The notes under the pieces are model-generated. The model searched no databases. It saw only the letters and a list, made by a program, of their open reading frames with translations, and had not been told where the DNA came from. Source: Duganella margarita (GTDB lineage Bacteria > Pseudomonadota > Gammaproteobacteria > Burkholderiales > Burkholderiaceae_D). From it: a DNA stretch of 64,000 nt. The stretch lies in assembly GCF_009857535.1 (NCBI RefSeq), contig NZ_WWCS01000001.1, positions 434,001-498,000 on the forward strand. Reading direction: 5' to 3'. Shown one piece after another: positions 34,900-42,463 of the stretch; positions within the stretch are counted from its first letter, which is position 1, and each line of letters starts with the position of its first letter. The position numbers were made by a program, and so were the translations under genes.

Positions 34900-35718
34900 A
34901 TGCAGCACAGTGATACCGATATCGAGCTGAAGATGCTGGTAGAAGCCATCTACCTGAAATACAGCTACGATTTCCGCGACTACACCGGCGCCTCGCAAAA
35001 GCGCCGCGTGCTGCACGCGCTGAAGGAGATGGATTGCGACAGCATTTCGGCCCTGCAGGCGCGGGTGATCCACGAGCCCGCCGCTTTCAGCCAGCTGCTG
35101 CAATACCTGACGATACCGGTCACCTCGATGTTCCGCGATCCAACCTACTTTGCCGCGCTGCGCGAGCATGTAGTGCCGGTGCTGCGCACCTACCCGTCGC
35201 TGAAGATCTGGATTGCCGGCTGCAGCACCGGCGAGGAAGTGTATTCGATGGCGATCCTGCTGAAGGAAGAAGGCTTGCTGGAACGCAGCATGATTTACGC
35301 CACCGACATCAATCCGAAATCGCTGGACAAGGCGCGCCAGGGCGTGTTTCCGCTGGACGCGATGCGCGAATACACGCAGAACTACCAGGCGGCCGGCGGC
35401 ACCCGCAGTTTTTCCGACTACTACACGGCGGCCTACAACGCCGCGCTGTTCGACAAGTCGTTGTGCGAAAACGTCACCTTCGCCGACCACAGCCTGGCGA
35501 CTGACGCGGTGTTTGCCGAGACCCACCTGATCAGCTGCCGCAACGTGATGATTTATTTCAAGAAGAAGTTGCAGGAGCGCGCCTTCGGCCTGTTCCACGA
35601 GTCGCTGTGCCATCGCGGCTTTCTCGGCCTGGGTAGCAAGGAAAGCATCGACTTCTCGGCGTACGCGCCGAGCTTCGAGCCGGTGCTGAAGCGCGAACGC
35701 CTGTTCCGCAAGCGTTGA
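34900..35718 (+). CDS. CheR-type SAM-dependent methyltransferase
   Basis: The 272-aa protein has the CheR N-terminal helical domain (YDFRDYTGASQKRRVLHALKEM) and the Rossmann methyltransferase domain. The SAM motif is GCSTGEEVYSMAIL and the CheR signature is LISCRNVMIYFKKKL. CheR methylates glutamates of chemoreceptors. No chemoreceptor gene is in this unit, so the target may be the coiled-coil part of the adjacent kinase or an unlinked receptor. It is followed by cheB 2 bp after its stop. Confidence 0.95.
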   Translation: MQHSDTDIELKMLVEAIYLKYSYDFRDYTGASQKRRVLHALKEMDCDSISALQARVIHEPAAFSQLLQYLTIPVTSMFRDPTYFAALREHVVPVLRTYPSLKIWIAGCSTGEEVYSMAILLKEEGLLERSMIYATDINPKSLDKARQGVFPLDAMREYTQNYQAAGGTRSFSDYYTAAYNAALFDKSLCENVTFADHSLATDAVFAETHLISCRNVMIYFKKKLQERAFGLFHESLCHRGFLGLGSKESIDFSAYAPSFEPVLKRERLFRKR

Positions 35719-35720
35719 CC

Positions 35721-36323
35721 ATGGACACGTCAGCACTCCGCACCGCACTGGCCGGCCGCAAGGTGGAGGCGGTGGTGATCGGCGCCTCGGCCGGCGGCGT
35801 CGGCGCATTGCTGCGTCTGTTGCCGGGCTTGCCGGCCGACTACGGCTGCGCGGTGGTGGCGGTGCTGCACATTCCCGATGGGCGCCAGAGCCATCTGGCC
35901 GGGGTGTTCCAGCAGCGCATGAACCTGCCGGTGCGCGAAGCGCAGGACAAGGAAGAACTGGCGTCCGGAACGCTGTACTTTGCCGGTTCGGGCTACCATT
36001 TGTCGGTTGAGCGCGATCGCAGCTTTTCGCTCAGCTGCGAGGCGCCGCTGCATTTTGCCCGTCCGGCGATCGATTATCTGATGGAATCGGCGGCTGACGC
36101 TTATGGGCCGGCGCTGATGGGCATCCTGCTGACCGGCGCCAACCACGATGGCGCGGCCGGCCTGGCGGCGATCGGCGCGGCCGGCGGCCTGACCGTGGTG
36201 CAGGACCCGCACGAGGCCGAAGTGCCGACCATGCCGCAGCAGGCCATCCGGCTGCGCGCGCCGGACCTGATTTTGCCGTTGGAACAGATACACACCCTGT
36301 TGATGATGCTGGAGAATAAGTAA
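35721..36323 (+). CDS. CheB-type protein-glutamate methylesterase without receiver domain
   Basis: The start chosen is ATG 35721; a TTG at 35715 overlapping the cheR stop is less likely. The 200-aa protein is only the catalytic domain. The triad is Ser23 (IGASAGGVGAL), His50 (VLHIPDG) and the Asp in TGANHDGAAGL. Canonical CheB has an inhibitory N-terminal receiver, which is absent here, so activity must be set by other means. The stop overlaps the next start by one base (36323), which indicates translational coupling with the second kinase. Confidence 0.94.
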   Translation: MDTSALRTALAGRKVEAVVIGASAGGVGALLRLLPGLPADYGCAVVAVLHIPDGRQSHLAGVFQQRMNLPVREAQDKEELASGTLYFAGSGYHLSVERDRSFSLSCEAPLHFARPAIDYLMESAADAYGPALMGILLTGANHDGAAGLAAIGAAGGLTVVQDPHEAEVPTMPQQAIRLRAPDLILPLEQIHTLLMMLENK

Positions 36324-37501
36324 TGCAAGACGCATCCCCTACCAAGTTGCTGATCGTCGACGATCTGCCGGAAAACCTGCAGGCGCTGGAAGCGCTGATC
36401 CGCGGCGACGGCCGCGAAGTATTCCAGGCCGGCTCCGGCGAGGAAGCGCTGGCGCTGCTGTTGCAGCACGATTTCGCCATCGCCATCCTCGACGTGCAGA
36501 TGCCCGGCATGGACGGTTTCGAGCTGGCCGAGCTGATGCGCGGCACCGAGAAGACCCGCCACATCCCGATCGTGTTCGTGACGGCGGCCGGCAAGGAGCT
36601 CAATTACTCGTTCAAGGGCTACGAGGCGGGCGCGGTGGACTTGCTGTACAAGCCGCTCGATCCGCGCGCGGTGAAGGGCAAGGTGCAGGTGTTCGTGGCG
36701 CTGTACGAGGCGCGCGAAGCGATGCGGCGCCAGGTCGAGGCGCTGGAGGCGGCGCAGCAGAAACAGGCCGCGACCCAGGCCCAGCTGGAGCGGGCGCTGG
36801 TGATGCGCGACGAATTCATGTCGATGGTGTCGCACGAGATGCGCACGCCGCTCAACACGCTGTACCTGGAAACCCAGCTGCGCAAGATGCAGCTGGAGCG
36901 CGGCAATATGGCGGCGTTCGGCGCCGAACAGTTGCAGCGCATGGTGGCGCGCGACGACCGCCAGATCCAGAGCATCATCCGGCTGATCGACGACATGCTG
37001 GACGTGTCGCGCATCCGTAGCGGCAAGCTGTCGCTGCGGCCGGGCTGGGTGGAGTTGTCCGGCCTGCTGCGGCGGGTGGTGCATGACCTGACGCCGCAGG
37101 CCAATACGGCCGGCACCAGCATTTCGCTGGAGGCGGGCACGCCGGTCAGCGGCTGGTGGGATGAGTTCCGCATCGAGCAGATCGTGGTCAACCTGCTGAC
37201 CAATGCGATGCGCTACGGCTGCCAGCAGCCGGTCAGCGTGAGCCTGACGGTGGAGCAGGACTGGGCCCGCATCGACGTGCGCGATTGCGGTCCGGGCATT
37301 GCACCGGAAAACCAGGCCAAGATTTTTGAACCGTATGAACGCGGTGTCGGCAGCGATGCGCCAGCCGGCCTGGGGCTGGGCCTGTACATCTCGCGCCAGC
37401 TGGCCGAAGTGCACGAGGGCAGCCTGACGCTGGAAAGCAAGCCGGGCGAAGGCTCGACCTTCAGCCTGACCCTGCCCCGGCGCGACGCGCCGCCGCAGTA
37501 A
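36323..37501 (+). CDS. REC-HisKA-HATPase response-regulator histidine kinase
   Basis: The 392-aa soluble protein has an N-terminal receiver (Asp57 in AILDVQMPGMDG, Lys in LLYKPLDP) and a short coiled coil (about 130-160). HisKA has His171 in MVSHEMRTPLNTLYLE, and HATPase has VNLLTNAMRYGC and GLGLGLYIS. Reversed order, with the receiver in front of the kinase, suggests it takes phosphate from the upstream hybrid kinase and controls its own output. No DNA-binding output is present in the unit. Confidence 0.94.
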   Translation: MQDASPTKLLIVDDLPENLQALEALIRGDGREVFQAGSGEEALALLLQHDFAIAILDVQMPGMDGFELAELMRGTEKTRHIPIVFVTAAGKELNYSFKGYEAGAVDLLYKPLDPRAVKGKVQVFVALYEAREAMRRQVEALEAAQQKQAATQAQLERALVMRDEFMSMVSHEMRTPLNTLYLETQLRKMQLERGNMAAFGAEQLQRMVARDDRQIQSIIRLIDDMLDVSRIRSGKLSLRPGWVELSGLLRRVVHDLTPQANTAGTSISLEAGTPVSGWWDEFRIEQIVVNLLTNAMRYGCQQPVSVSLTVEQDWARIDVRDCGPGIAPENQAKIFEPYERGVGSDAPAGLGLGLYISRQLAEVHEGSLTLESKPGEGSTFSLTLPRRDAPPQ

Positions 37502-37510
37502 AGAGGACAG

Positions 37511-37897
37511 TTAGCGGGAATGCGCCTCTTCTCGGCGCTGGATCAGGAAGGCTTTGAGGTCGTCGAAGCTGACCGCGCCGCGCTGGGCGGTGTCGATGTG
37601 GTCGAAGTTTTTATCGACCACGGTCAGGCCGGCCTGGCGCGCTTCGTCGCGGCTTAGCACGCCGTTGCCGTCGAGGTCGGCGGCTTCAAACCGTTTCTTC
37701 AGTTTCAGCATCGGCTGGTAGCGCAGCAGCGCGGTGCCGGTGGAGGCGTCGCGCAGCGGCTTGCGGAGCGCCGGCGGCAGATAAGGATCGGCGCCGCGCA
37801 GAGCGGACGGCGTATCTGTTTGCGGTGCCTGCGCGCCGGCAGACGATATGGCTGCCATGCCCAGGGCGGCCCAGATGGCGAATTGTAAAAGCTTCAT
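37511..37897 (-). CDS. small exported EF-hand protein
   Basis: The start chosen is ATG 37897 (MKLLQFAIWAALGM), 128 aa; the longer frame adds 21 residues that break the signal peptide. After the signal peptide (to about SAGAQA), one canonical EF-hand loop spans residues 74-85 (DLDGNGVLSRDE) with all calcium ligands. A second degenerate loop follows at about 102-113 (DTAQRGAVSFDD). It is probably a periplasmic calcium-binding protein. It is convergent with the kinase operon, 9 bp apart, and stands alone. The partner is unknown. Confidence 0.8.
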   Translation of the reverse strand: MKLLQFAIWAALGMAAISSAGAQAPQTDTPSALRGADPYLPPALRKPLRDASTGTALLRYQPMLKLKKRFEAADLDGNGVLSRDEARQAGLTVVDKNFDHIDTAQRGAVSFDDLKAFLIQRREEAHSR

Positions 37898-38030
37898 GAT
37901 TGTCTCCCCGCATCTGAATGATGCATGGCTTAGGGAGATACTGTGATCCGATTGCGCCAAATAATCAATGCAGTTTCATGCCGGCCGCTGATAGTGTCGC
38001 CCGGAAACATCATTTGGATTCGGAACTTTG

Positions 38031-38507
38031 TTATTTGTGCCAGAAGTCAGCGTGCGCAAGGCGCGCCTCGTCTTCGCGCAGCGGTCCGATCACTTCGGTC
38101 GGGCGCTGGCCGGCGGCAAACACGGTGCGGCACGGCAGCGACAGCGTCGGATTTTCGGGATCGCTGCCGGTCAGTGCCAGCAGGCTGGCTTCCGACATCG
38201 CATACACCACCCGTCCCACGCCGCTCCAGTAGGTGCCGCCGGCGCACATGGCGCATGGCTCAGCGTTAGCGTACAGCGTGGCGCCGGCCAGTTCGGCCGG
38301 GCCGTATTGCTGTGATGCGAGGCGCAGCGCGTTCATTTCGGCGTGCGCGGTGCGGTCGCTGCTGGAGGCGTTCATCGCTTGCGAGATGATGGTGCCGTCG
38401 GCCGCCACCACCATGGCGGCAAACGGATGGTGGCCTTCGTCGCGCGAGCGCTGCGCCAGCGCCAGCACGCGGGTCAGGAAATCGTGGTCTTGTGCGGTTG
38501 CTGTCAT
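38031..38507 (-). CDS. nucleoside/guanine deaminase (CMP/dCMP deaminase fold)
   Basis: The start chosen is ATG 38507 (MTATAQDHDFLTRVL), which overlaps the Rieske gene stop by 4 bp. The 158-aa enzyme has the zinc site His55-Ala-Glu57 (TAHAEMNAL) and Cys85/Cys88 (EPCAMC). The length and motif order match guanine deaminases of the GuaD type (guanine to xanthine), though tRNA- or cytosine-type activity cannot be excluded from sequence. It is the last gene of the operon with a Tsx-like porin, a BMP binding protein and a Rieske oxygenase. Confidence 0.88.
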   Translation of the reverse strand: MTATAQDHDFLTRVLALAQRSRDEGHHPFAAMVVAADGTIISQAMNASSSDRTAHAEMNALRLASQQYGPAELAGATLYANAEPCAMCAGGTYWSGVGRVVYAMSEASLLALTGSDPENPTLSLPCRTVFAAGQRPTEVIGPLREDEARLAHADFWHK

Positions 38508-39487
38508 CGAATCACTCCGTATTGCAGGTTCAGTTGTTTGAGATAGCTGCGGTAGGCCAGCGACATGCGGTCGCAGGCTACCGACACTTCGGCACCCGGC
38601 GTCAGCGGCAGGCGCGCCGGGTGCTGGCTTTCCAGGATCGGCAGGTCTTGCAGGAAGATGGTGTCCTGGAAGGCGCGCAGCGCGTCGTCGCTGGAGGTGA
38701 AGTCGTTGAGCGCGAGGATGATCCACGCGCGCGTGGTGGTTTCGGTCAGCGGTTGCAGCAGCAGCGCGATCGCTTCGCGGATGGTGTCGGGCGGATGCTT
38801 GGTCAGCACCGCCGTCAACGGCCGCACCACGCGGTAGGTGTATTCGATATCGCTGCCGCCGGTGGCGGCCTTGCTGGCTTTCGGCTGGAAGGCGTGGCAC
38901 TGCTTCGCCCATACGCCGCTGCCGTATTCCGCATCGTCGAATGCCTCGACGCTGTAGTCGGGAATGACCGGGTGCTGCTGGTCGCCCAATATGCCCTCGT
39001 GCACAAACGCGAAGTGCGCCATGTCGAGGAAGTTCTCGATGATGCGCGGCGCGCTGCTGCGCACATCGTAAGGCCCGCACCAGACCTTGCGCAGCTGCGC
39101 GTCGCCAAACTCCGGAAACGCTGGCGGCCCCGCATGTGCCGGTGTGCCGAGGCACACCCACGCCAGGCCATACTGCTCCTGCACGTGGTACACATTGACA
39201 TGCGCCTTGAGCGGGGCCTGCGGCAGCGCCGGGATACGCGTGCAGCGCCCCTCCTTGCCGAAGGTCCAGCCGTGGTAGGGACAGGTCAGCGTGTCGTCGC
39301 GCAGGGAACCCATGGAAAGCCGCGTGCCGCGATGCGGACAGCGGTCTTCCCATGCATGCAGCACGCCGCCGCTGTCGCGCCACAGCACCACGCGCGTTTC
39401 CAGCAGATCGGTGGCCAGCATAGAGCCAGTCGCAATCTGCGTGGACAGCGCGACCGGATGCCAGTCGTTGAGCAGCAGCCTATCCAT
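38504..39487 (-). CDS. Rieske non-heme iron oxygenase (oxygenase component)
   Basis: The 327-aa protein has an N-terminal Rieske domain with Cys50-His52 (RCPHRG) and Cys69-His72 (CPYHGW). The catalytic mononuclear iron site is Asp155, His158 and His163 (ENFLDMAHFAFVH). Layout and length are of the VanA/CADRE-like group, which includes O- and N-demethylases (vanillate, caffeine). The HpxD oxygenase that oxidises hypoxanthine in Klebsiella is another Rieske purine enzyme. Placement between a purine-type binding protein (2 bp away) and a guanine-type deaminase (4-bp overlap) suggests a purine or methylpurine substrate. No reductase gene is adjacent. Confidence 0.9.
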   Translation of the reverse strand: MDRLLLNDWHPVALSTQIATGSMLATDLLETRVVLWRDSGGVLHAWEDRCPHRGTRLSMGSLRDDTLTCPYHGWTFGKEGRCTRIPALPQAPLKAHVNVYHVQEQYGLAWVCLGTPAHAGPPAFPEFGDAQLRKVWCGPYDVRSSAPRIIENFLDMAHFAFVHEGILGDQQHPVIPDYSVEAFDDAEYGSGVWAKQCHAFQPKASKAATGGSDIEYTYRVVRPLTAVLTKHPPDTIREAIALLLQPLTETTTRAWIILALNDFTSSDDALRAFQDTIFLQDLPILESQHPARLPLTPGAEVSVACDRMSLAYRSYLKQLNLQYGVIR

Positions 39488-39489
39488 GC

Positions 39490-40566
39490 TTACTTCGGAA
39501 TGGCGCCGTCCACGCCCTGCACGTAGAAGTTCATGCTCATCAGGTCCTTCTCCGGCGCCTTGACGCCGGCCGCGTACTTGATGGCGCCCGATTGATCCTT
39601 GATCGGACCAGTGAACGGTGCGAAGGTGCCGGCGGTCAGCGCGGCCTTCTTCTCTTCAAACGCCTTGGCCGCATCGGCCGGCACCACTGCGTTCAGCTTC
39701 GACATCTTGACCATGCCTTCTTTCAGGCCGCCGTTGTAGGAGCCGGTTTTCCAGGTGCCGGCGATGACGGCTTTGGCGGTGTCGACGTAGTAGCCGGTCC
39801 AGTCGTTGGTGGCGGCGGTCAGGTGGGCTTTCGGTGCAAACTTGGACATGTCCGAATCCCAGCCGAAGGCGTACACGCCTTTTTCCTGCGCCACTTGCAG
39901 CGTGGCCGGCGAGTCTGTGTTCTGCGCCATCACATCCGCGCCTTGTGCCACCAGGGTTTCCGCAGCCTGGCGTTCTTTTGCCGGGTCGTACCACGAGTTC
40001 ACCCAAATCACCTTGGTCTTGATTTTCGGGTTGACGCTTTGTGCGCCGAGCGTGAAGGCGTTGATGTTGCGGATCACTTCAGGCACCGGGAACGAGGCGA
40101 TGAAGCCCAGCGTGTTCGACTTGGTCATCTTGCCGGCCAGGATGCCGTCCAGGTAGGCGCCTTCATACAGGCGCGATTCGTACACGCCCATGTTCTTGCC
40201 GGTCTTGAAGCCGGTGGCATGCAGGAACACCACGCCCGGCGCGGACTTGGCGACTTTCTCGGTCGGGTTCATGTAGCCGAAGGAGGTGGTGAAAATCAGC
40301 TTGTTCCCTTCCGCCACCAGCTTGCGGATCACGCGTTCGGCATCGGCGCCTTCCGGCACGTTTTCCACGTAAGTGGTTTTGACTTTGCCGGCCAATTCCT
40401 TTTCCATCGCCAGGCGGGCCTGGTCATGCGCGTAGGTCCAGCCCGCGTCGCCGACCGGGCCGACGTAGACGAAGCCGATCTTCAACGGGTCGGCGGCAAA
40501 CGACGGTGCGGCGACGAAGGCGGTGGCTGCAGCCAGGGTAGCCAGTACTGTGCGACGATTCATCAT
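39490..40566 (-). CDS. BMP-family (PnrA-like) ABC transporter substrate-binding protein
   Basis: The 358-aa periplasmic protein opens with a signal peptide (MMNRRTVLATLAAATAFVAAPSFAAD in part) and the BMP-family start PLKIGFVYVGPVGDAGWTYAHDQ. It continues with the family blocks (VFLHATGFKTGKNMGVYESRLYEGAYLDGILAG, GFIASFPVPEVIRNINAF). BMP/PnrA proteins bind purine nucleosides or nucleobases. Its ATPase and permeases are encoded on the other strand at 42464-45991, so the transporter is split over two divergent operons under one GntR regulator. AAAGGAA lies just before the start. Confidence 0.93.
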   Translation of the reverse strand: MMNRRTVLATLAAATAFVAAPSFAADPLKIGFVYVGPVGDAGWTYAHDQARLAMEKELAGKVKTTYVENVPEGADAERVIRKLVAEGNKLIFTTSFGYMNPTEKVAKSAPGVVFLHATGFKTGKNMGVYESRLYEGAYLDGILAGKMTKSNTLGFIASFPVPEVIRNINAFTLGAQSVNPKIKTKVIWVNSWYDPAKERQAAETLVAQGADVMAQNTDSPATLQVAQEKGVYAFGWDSDMSKFAPKAHLTAATNDWTGYYVDTAKAVIAGTWKTGSYNGGLKEGMVKMSKLNAVVPADAAKAFEEKKAALTAGTFAPFTGPIKDQSGAIKYAAGVKAPEKDLMSMNFYVQGVDGAIPK

Positions 40567-40590
40567 ACGGTTTCCTTTACGTTGAGAGAG

Positions 40591-41439
40591 TTAGAAGTGA
40601 TATTCCGCGCGCACCATCGGCGTCTTGGCGGTGGCGCCAGGCACGGTGCGGTCGGGGTTGCCGAATTTGTTTTTCCAGTACTGGTACTCGATGCCGATCT
40701 TGAAGGTGTTCTTCGGCGTGCCCACTGCCTCGCTGATGTCGTACATGATCTGCATGTCGATGTTGGTCTCCGGCGCGGTGCCGCCGCCGAATTCATTGGT
40801 GCCCTTGCCAGTGATGAAGTTGGCGTAGCCTTCGAACGACAGCGGAATGCCGACGTTGAATGGAATGCCCCAGGCGCCGGTCAGCATGGCATGCGTTTTG
40901 TAGGCGTAGCGCGGCGTAGCCTGGTTGGTGAAGGTGTTGTACGGCGCATTGGATTCCCACAGCGCGAGCAGGCTGATATCGAGGAAGCCCGGTACGTCCA
41001 TCATCAGCGTCGGGCCGGCGACGACCATGCGTTTCTTGGAGTTGTAGCCGGCGTCGGTTTTGCTGTTGTAGTCAAAGCCGGCGGTGGCGCCAAGGCCGCG
41101 CACCGGGCCGAAGGCGTAGCTCTTGTTGAAGATCTTGCCGAAGTCCAGCGTATGGCGATACACCACGTAGGCTTCGTGCGCACCGCTGTTGGAACCTGGC
41201 GCCGATGGATCGAGTTCGGACGACATCAGCAGGTCAACGCTGAAGAAGTTCTTGCCGTACTTGTAGCCGGAGACGCTGCTCAGGTTGACGATGTTCTTGG
41301 TGATGTCATTGCTGTTGTATGGCTCGGCGAACTTGGTGCCATAACGATAGCTGAGCGAGGTATCGGTCCAGTCGGCGGCTTGCGCGCTGCAAGCTGCAAA
41401 GAAGGCGAGAGCAACAGTGGTGCGTACGAGATGTGACAT
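40591..41439 (-). CDS. Tsx-like nucleoside-specific outer membrane channel
   Basis: The start chosen is ATG 41439 (MSHLVRTTVALAFF), with CCGGAG upstream; the frame opens 16 residues earlier without a signal peptide. The 282-aa protein has a signal peptide ending AQAAD, then a 12-strand-type barrel with alternating aromatic residues (SLSYRYGTKFAEPY, FGIGYQYW-like strands). It ends in the outer-membrane signature AEYHF. It resembles the Tsx/OmpK nucleoside channel family in length and style. First gene of the minus-strand purine operon, it would admit nucleosides through the outer membrane. Confidence 0.8.
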   Translation of the reverse strand: MSHLVRTTVALAFFAACSAQAADWTDTSLSYRYGTKFAEPYNSNDITKNIVNLSSVSGYKYGKNFFSVDLLMSSELDPSAPGSNSGAHEAYVVYRHTLDFGKIFNKSYAFGPVRGLGATAGFDYNSKTDAGYNSKKRMVVAGPTLMMDVPGFLDISLLALWESNAPYNTFTNQATPRYAYKTHAMLTGAWGIPFNVGIPLSFEGYANFITGKGTNEFGGGTAPETNIDMQIMYDISEAVGTPKNTFKIGIEYQYWKNKFGNPDRTVPGATAKTPMVRAEYHF

Positions 41440-41476
41440 AGGCGAACTCCGGTCGGTGAGGTTTGAAAGCACTTTG

Positions 41477-41487
41477 TTTGTATCCAA
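41477..41487. promoter_or_regulatory. candidate GntR operator before the Tsx-like gene
   Basis: TTTGTATCCAA differs at two of 11 positions from the exact pair of sites at 42301 and 42438. It lies 38 bp upstream of the Tsx-like start, in the promoter region of the minus-strand operon. Confidence 0.45.
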
Positions 41488-41557
41488 TTCGTTTTAGTAA
41501 TTGGATTCAATCTCGTCTACTTCTTTAGCAATAAGTGGGCCAATGCAAGGCTAACTT

Positions 41558-42244
41558 TTAAAAACCAGACAGCGCTTCCGCCAGATTCACTTTCTTGTCC
41601 TGCTCAGCGAGACGCAGGCGCGCCTCAATCTCCAGCAGATGATGCTCGATCAGATGGGTGGCTTCTTTCACCTTGCCCTTCTCGATCAGCGTGGCCAGAT
41701 CCTCGTGTTCATCGTTCTCGCACATGGCGCTGCCGGGTGTTTCATACAGCGCGATGATCAGCGAGCAGCGCGATACCAGCTCCGCCATGAAGCGTCGCAG
41801 CACATGGTTGCCGGCCAGCTCCGCCAGCAGCAGATGGAACTCGCCGCCCAGTCGTATCCAGCCGGCGCGGTCGCCGCTGCGGCGCGCGGCGTCTTCCGCC
41901 GCAATGGCGGCGCGGATTTGCTTCAGCGATTCGGGCGTGGCGTTCTGTATTACCAGTGGCACGATCTCGCGCTCCAGCGCGCGCCGCGCGGCGAAAATCT
42001 CGCGCGCTTCCTGCGGCGTGGGGGAGGCGATGACTGCGCCGCGATTGGGCCGCAGCTCGATAATGTGATCGTGCGCCAGCCGTTGCAGCGCCTTGCGCAC
42101 GATGGTGCGGCTGACGTTATACAGCTCGCAGAAATCCGCCTCGCCGAGGTGGGTGCCGGGCGGCAGGCGGTGGCTCATGACGGCGTTGACCACCGCCTTG
42201 TATATGCGCATATCGATGGCGGTGGTACCGCGCTTGGTAGGCAT
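41558..42244 (-). CDS. GntR-family regulator, FCD (FadR-C) subfamily
   Basis: The 228-aa protein has an N-terminal winged helix (IYKAVVNAVMSHRLPPGTHLGEADFCELYNVSRTIVRKALQRL) and a C-terminal all-helical FCD ligand domain (residues about 85-215). This domain normally binds a small acid or nucleobase-like effector with a metal. It lies between the two purine operons, on the strand of the Tsx-Rieske operon and divergent from the ABC operon. It is the obvious local regulator of both. Confidence 0.93.
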   Translation of the reverse strand: MPTKRGTTAIDMRIYKAVVNAVMSHRLPPGTHLGEADFCELYNVSRTIVRKALQRLAHDHIIELRPNRGAVIASPTPQEAREIFAARRALEREIVPLVIQNATPESLKQIRAAIAAEDAARRSGDRAGWIRLGGEFHLLLAELAGNHVLRRFMAELVSRCSLIIALYETPGSAMCENDEHEDLATLIEKGKVKEATHLIEHHLLEIEARLRLAEQDKKVNLAEALSGF

Positions 42245-42300
42245 TGAAAGACTCCATATCTGGTTGATACTGTCCGCTATAAAGCAGGAAGCGTGCTAAC

Positions 42301-42311
42301 TCGTATACAAA
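42301..42311. promoter_or_regulatory. candidate GntR operator, site near the gntR gene
   Basis: TCGTATACAAA, containing the GTATAC palindrome, lies 57 bp upstream of the GntR start. It is the exact reverse complement of the site at 42438-42448. It may give autoregulation. Confidence 0.6.
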
Positions 42312-42437
42312 GCTGGATACATCCTGTGCACGCTTTTGGGATGCATTGCATCCCTCTTTGGTGCAGGACGCCGCCAAAACAGCGCATTGCCCTTGGGGTG
42401 GGCGTGGCATGCTAATTGCGTCTGTTCCGGCATCCGA

Positions 42438-42448
42438 TTTGTATACGA
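42438..42448. promoter_or_regulatory. candidate GntR operator, site before the ABC operon
   Basis: TTTGTATACGA ends 15 bases before the ATPase ATG, so it should overlap the transcription start or leader. It is the exact reverse complement of the site at 42301-42311. An AAGGAAGG ribosome site follows at once. Confidence 0.6.
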
Positions 42449-42463
42449 TGAAGGAAGGCGCCG

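Noticed and set aside
38508..39383. N-terminal extension of the deaminase (450 codons in total)
   Set aside because: The upstream part is a frame-shifted reading of the Rieske gene. The deaminase is complete from the ATG at 38507 and overlaps the Rieske stop by 4 bp.
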